A stretch of 64,000 nt of DNA from Pyrinomonadaceae bacterium (lineage in GTDB: Bacteria; Acidobacteriota; Blastocatellia; Pyrinomonadales; Pyrinomonadaceae): assembly GCA_028284415.1 (NCBI GenBank), contig JANQRU010000007.1:558001-622000 (forward strand), in the 5' to 3' direction. The notes under the pieces are model-generated. The model did no database searches, had not been told where the DNA came from, and worked only from the letters and a program-made list of their open reading frames with translations. Position 1 is the first letter of the stretch. Each line of letters begins with the position of its first letter. A program made the position numbers and the translations under genes. Below, one piece after another: positions 60,957-64,000 of this stretch.

Positions 60957-62042
60957 GTGAACTCCGAAGTAACAACCCCAAATCAAGATTCAAGACCAAA
61001 GCTTTCTAAAAAGAAAAGTGTCAAGAGATTAAAAACTCTCGGCTTAATTTTTACGGTTTTTGGAATCAGCTTATTTGCGTATTTTGTCTATTCGGTTGGA
61101 CTTAATTCAATTCTCGACGGCATTGCGAAAATTGGCTTTGGCGGGTTCGCAATAATTCTTTTGATCTATTTAACTCGTCTGACTGTGAGAGCAACCGCAT
61201 GGCGACTTTCTGTTCATGAGCCTAATAATTTGAGTGTAAAAGATACGCTTCCGGCAGTAATCATCGGCGAAGCTTTGAGCAGTATGATCCCTTTGGGAAT
61301 TCTGGTAAGCGGAACGGCGAAAGCTGTAGCGGTCAGAAAAAAAGTTCCCCTAGTTGTTGGTCTTTCATCCGTCGCAACAGAAAATCTTTTTTATTCGCTT
61401 ATAACAGGACTTTTCATAAGTATCGGTGCGTTTGCTTTTTTGAGGAATTTTGAGCTTGAGAGCAGCTGGATTTATTTAATTGACTTTATAATTGGTTTCA
61501 TCTTTTTCTGCATTGCAGTTGGAGCTTTTATTGTTGTTCGCCAATGGACTTGGCTAAGCGATATTTGCGATTGGATCTATGAAAAAGGTGTCCTGCCCAA
61601 AATTCTTGAAAAAGGTCGGTTTCAAGTCAGACTTTTTGAAAACTTGATTTTCAGTTTTTACCGAAAATACCCAAAAAGATTTTTCCCGCTTTGTTTCTTG
61701 CAAGTCTTATTTCATTCGCTAGGAATCCTTGAGGTTTGGTTTATAATTTCGCGGATCAGCGAATCTTTGCCTGCTTTTTCCACCGCATTTTTCCTCGAAT
61801 CAATGAGCCGACTCGTAACGATTGTTTTCAAATTAATCCCGTTTCTAGTTGGAGTTGATGAAGCAGGAGCAGAACTCATCGTTGAAACTCTTGCCGTAGG
61901 TACGGGAATTGGTGTAACAATGGCAATTATCCGAAAAGGACGCACAATATTTTTTGCAGGAGTCGGTGTGCTTTTGATAGTAAAACGCGGACTAACATTC
62001 AAAGAAATCAGAGAAATCAGTAAAGAAGAATATGGACATTAA
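60957..62042 (+). CDS. UPF0104/lysylphosphatidylglycerol flippase-like membrane protein
   Basis: A 361-residue membrane protein with eight or so helices. It resembles the MprF N-terminal/UPF0104 family (FTVFGISLFAYFVYSVGLNSILDGIAKIGFGGFAIILLIYLTRLTVRATAWRLSV, then FKLIPFLVGVDEAGAELIVETLAVG). Such proteins flip or transport lipids or are of unknown role. No catalytic synthase domain is attached. The GTG start at 60957 has no other close rival. It overlaps the following GNAT gene by 11 bases. Confidence 0.86.
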   Translation: MNSEVTTPNQDSRPKLSKKKSVKRLKTLGLIFTVFGISLFAYFVYSVGLNSILDGIAKIGFGGFAIILLIYLTRLTVRATAWRLSVHEPNNLSVKDTLPAVIIGEALSSMIPLGILVSGTAKAVAVRKKVPLVVGLSSVATENLFYSLITGLFISIGAFAFLRNFELESSWIYLIDFIIGFIFFCIAVGAFIVVRQWTWLSDICDWIYEKGVLPKILEKGRFQVRLFENLIFSFYRKYPKRFFPLCFLQVLFHSLGILEVWFIISRISESLPAFSTAFFLESMSRLVTIVFKLIPFLVGVDEAGAELIVETLAVGTGIGVTMAIIRKGRTIFFAGVGVLLIVKRGLTFKEIREISKEEYGH

Positions 62043-62439
62043 GGTCGAAGTTCGGGACATTCCTGTTGAAAGCTATAGAAATTTACGAGTTAAAACAGGT
62101 CTGTCACCAAAATCCGAAGAAGCTGCAAAAATTGGTTTAACCAATACCCTTTTCTCAGTTTTGGTTACAAATGATAAAGATGAACACATCGGAATGGGCA
62201 GAATAGTTGGAGATGGCGGTTGTTCCTGTCAGGTGGTTGATATTTGCGTATTACCTAATTATCAAGGATGCGGAATCGGTAGAATGATTATGCAAAAGAT
62301 TAAAGAATACATTGACAATGACTTACCCGAAACCTGCTATGTAAGTCTTATCGCTGACGGAGATGCGAGCTATCTTTATGAGAAATTTGGTTTCAAAGAC
62401 ACAATGCCTATTTCAAAAGGTATGTTCCTAAGAAGGTAA
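62032..62439 (+). CDS. GNAT-family N-acetyltransferase
   Basis: A 135-residue compact GNAT with the acetyl-CoA motif VVDICVLPNYQGCGIGRMIMQKIKEYI and motif B (CYVSLIADGDASYLYEKFGF). It is coupled to the UPF0104 gene by overlap, so the two may act on the same pathway. Substrate unknown. Confidence 0.9.
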   Translation: MDIKVEVRDIPVESYRNLRVKTGLSPKSEEAAKIGLTNTLFSVLVTNDKDEHIGMGRIVGDGGCSCQVVDICVLPNYQGCGIGRMIMQKIKEYIDNDLPETCYVSLIADGDASYLYEKFGFKDTMPISKGMFLRR

Positions 62440-62447
62440 TAACTGCG

Positions 62448-63092
62448 ATGAATTCAAATACTTTCATAAAAAACCACAAAGTGAAATCAAAAAAAGACCT
62501 TTTGAACTTTTTGAAAAGTGTTTCAAAGGACGCAAACATCAGAGTTCTGACTATAAGCTTTGATGAAGAAAATACTTTTGAAAATGAAAATGATTTGGAT
62601 AAGCAAATTTTCTCCTATCTTGAAAATCTAACGACACCGGTAATTACAACAATCAATCAGGATGTATCCGAATTTTTATTAAAGATAGTTTTGCTCTCTC
62701 ATATCTGCATCGCAGTTGATTCAATCAATTTTGATGTCAAAGGTGTAAAAAAACAAGAATTGGCTTTAGGCAAAAAGACTCAAGAAAATCCAAAGCTATT
62801 ACAAAAAACCTTTAATGCCGAAACTGCTTATTCTCTCGGATTAATCAATCAAATCTCAACCTCTGAAACCATTGAAAAAGATGCTTCTGAAATGGCTGAA
62901 AAAATTTCAAAACTTGCCCCAATTGCAATTAGCTCTTGTCTAAAAGCAATTGACTACGGGTTAAAAAATGATCTGGAAGATGGTTTAAGGTTTGAAACAG
63001 AGCTTTTCAGTAAAATCTTTGGAACTAAAGATATGCGAGAAGGCACGAGTGCATTTTTAGAAAAAAGAAAGCCTTATTTTCAGGGAAAATGA
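62448..63092 (+). CDS. Degenerate crotonase-like protein
   Basis: A 214-residue protein of the enoyl-CoA hydratase/isomerase superfamily, recognisable by its C-terminal half (FNAETAYSLGLINQISTSE, ISKLAPIAISSCLKAIDYGLKNDLEDGLRFETELFSKIFGTKDMREGTSAFLEKRKPYF). The N-terminal half is diverged: the oxyanion-hole GGG or FSAG motifs and the catalytic glutamates are not visible. It is about 45 residues shorter than usual. It is probably non-catalytic or altered in function. It lies 8 bases after the GNAT gene. Confidence 0.75.
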   Translation: MNSNTFIKNHKVKSKKDLLNFLKSVSKDANIRVLTISFDEENTFENENDLDKQIFSYLENLTTPVITTINQDVSEFLLKIVLLSHICIAVDSINFDVKGVKKQELALGKKTQENPKLLQKTFNAETAYSLGLINQISTSETIEKDASEMAEKISKLAPIAISSCLKAIDYGLKNDLEDGLRFETELFSKIFGTKDMREGTSAFLEKRKPYFQGK

Positions 63093-63180
63093 GTCGAACT
63101 AATAGTTATACTTTGCCTTTTTTAGTTTGCAACCTTATACTGAAACTTAACGATTTTTACTGCATATAGGGAGAGAAATT

Positions 63181-63699
63181 TTGCAACCAAAAGTTCACAA
63201 AGGACTACTAAAAGCACAAGGTTTTCGATTTGCGATCGTTGTTTCTGAATGGAATTCTTTTCTTACTTCGAAACTAACCGAAGGTGCGTTGGATACACTT
63301 GAGAAACTCGGAGCAGCGGAAAAAAATGTAGAGATTTTTAAAGTTCCGGGTTCGTATGAGTTGCCGGTTGTCGCCCAGAGAGTAGCTGAAGCTGAAAAGT
63401 TTGATGCAATAATTTGTCTCGGTGTCGTTATTAGAGGAGAAACTCCTCATTTTGATTATGTTGCAGGCGAAGCGGCAAAAGGAATCGCACAAGTTTCGAT
63501 GGAAACAGGTATTCCTGTTTTATTCGGAGTAATTACAACCGATACGGTTGAACAGGCAATGAATCGTTCGGGAGTAAAATCCGGTAATAAAGGCGTTGAG
63601 GCAGCAATGTCAGCAGTTGAAATTGTAAATTTATTTAAAGGTATGGGCGGTGGAAAAAAAACTAGAGGCGGCAAAAAAGCCTTTCCACACGCAGTTTGA
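63181..63699 (+). CDS. ribH: 6,7-dimethyl-8-ribityllumazine synthase
   Basis: Penultimate enzyme of riboflavin synthesis. The 172-residue protein has [46 protein letters not shown], and the active-site [26 protein letters not shown] with catalytic H90. The TTG start at 63181 is set by the strong AGGGAGAG just upstream. nusB follows 15 bases later, a conserved ribH-nusB pair. Confidence 0.96.
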   Translation: MQPKVHKGLLKAQGFRFAIVVSEWNSFLTSKLTEGALDTLEKLGAAEKNVEIFKVPGSYELPVVAQRVAEAEKFDAIICLGVVIRGETPHFDYVAGEAAKGIAQVSMETGIPVLFGVITTDTVEQAMNRSGVKSGNKGVEAAMSAVEIVNLFKGMGGGKKTRGGKKAFPHAV

Positions 63700-63714
63700 A
63701 AATAGCCAAGGACT

Positions 63715-64000
63715 ATGGGAGCAAGACGTAAAGCACGCGAATGTGCATTGCAGATGTTATTTGCGGCAGATGTTGCCAAGGTAAATAAATCTAATCTGAC
63801 ACGAGATTTTTGGAACGAACTCAGCGACTTTGACGCCGATGAGGCTACTCGTGATTTCTCAAACAATCTAGCTCTCGGAACGCTTCGTAACCTCAAATCA
63901 ATTGATAATAAGATTCGCACTCGTGCGGAACATTGGCGAATTGAGCGGATGGCAATAGTTGACAGGAACATTTTGCGTCTTGCGGTTAATGAATTTCTTT
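63715..64000 (+). CDS. nusB: Transcription antitermination factor NusB (3' end outside window)
   Basis: The frame from ATG at 63715 gives MGARRKARECALQMLFAADV and later WRIERMAIVDRNILRLAVNEFL, the NusB signature, then runs off the window. NusB binds boxA RNA with S10 to support rRNA antitermination. About 95 of an expected 140 residues are visible. It is the second gene of ribH-nusB. Confidence 0.93.
   Translation, partial: MGARRKARECALQMLFAADVAKVNKSNLTRDFWNELSDFDADEATRDFSNNLALGTLRNLKSIDNKIRTRAEHWRIERMAIVDRNILRLAVNEFL

Noticed and set aside
1..64000. CRISPR array, insertion sequence, prophage or integrase
   Set aside because: No regularly spaced repeats, transposase or phage structural genes were recognised in any frame.

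Overview
This is an AT-rich, gene-dense bacterial chromosome segment (G+C roughly mid-30s percent by eye, not computed). Lipid A/Kdo genes (lpxK, waaA) show a Gram-negative cell. The following fit Acidobacteriota, perhaps a low-GC relative of the Blastocatellia: several Hanks-type kinases including one fused to a beta-propeller, hrcA-grpE-dnaK-dnaJ, an F-type ATPase F0 cluster, DUF3352/DUF4126/DUF4349-like proteins and a GrdB-like selenoprotein. The lineage is inference; no 16S or marker search was possible.

Layout. 1-4056: end of rdgB, tRNA-Pro(UGG), HU, a small unknown protein, a large membrane protein and yqeY. 4037-7501: an accessory patch with a truncated umuD and a NACHT-type STAND NTPase preceded by a short overlapping ORF; the two are joined by a possible -1 frameshift site. 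7591-12649: heat-shock operon hrcA-grpE-dnaK-dnaJ (leftward). 12745-23391: SprT-like metalloprotein, DUF3352-like protein, a dienoyl-CoA reductase-like SDR, an unknown secreted protein, an ankyrin lipoprotein, trpG, trpD, lpxK and a membrane-anchored pseudokinase. 23559-26587: atpZ-atpI-atpB-atpE, coupled to an upstream radical SAM gene. 27713-30538: a compact three-gene defence-like module (C5 cytosine methyltransferase, DUF262 protein, HEPN protein). 30689-40843: envelope genes (GT2, waaA, GT1, DUF4349 and DUF4126 proteins), efp, and a secreted dikinase-like protein. 41211-48997: Q/N-rich secreted protein, an M1 peptidase followed by a selenoprotein whose in-frame UGA has a SECIS-like hairpin, a GH42-like secreted protein, and small genes including one that looks frameshifted. 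49119-58973: radical SAM, SRPBCC, an active kinase/propeller, a sigma54 activator divergent from a small secreted protein that has a sigma54 promoter, a DEAD-box helicase and a cNMP-FHA protein. 59027-64000: acyl-CoA dehydrogenase, SnoaL-like protein, UPF0104 flippase-like protein, GNAT, a degenerate crotonase, ribH and the start of nusB.

The most notable points are: (1) a selenocysteine gene at 42764-43504 that would be missed as two ORFs; (2) the small ORF plus NACHT pair with an A_AAA_AAT slippery heptamer, possibly one frameshifted immune protein or a one-base lesion; (3) the Dcm-DUF262-HEPN operon, a restriction-like system lacking the usual DUF1524 nuclease; (4) a self-contained sigma54 regulatory unit at 53705-56303; (5) a secreted protein with the phosphohistidine-then-ATP-binding order of glucan water dikinases. 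No CRISPR array, insertion sequence or prophage was seen.
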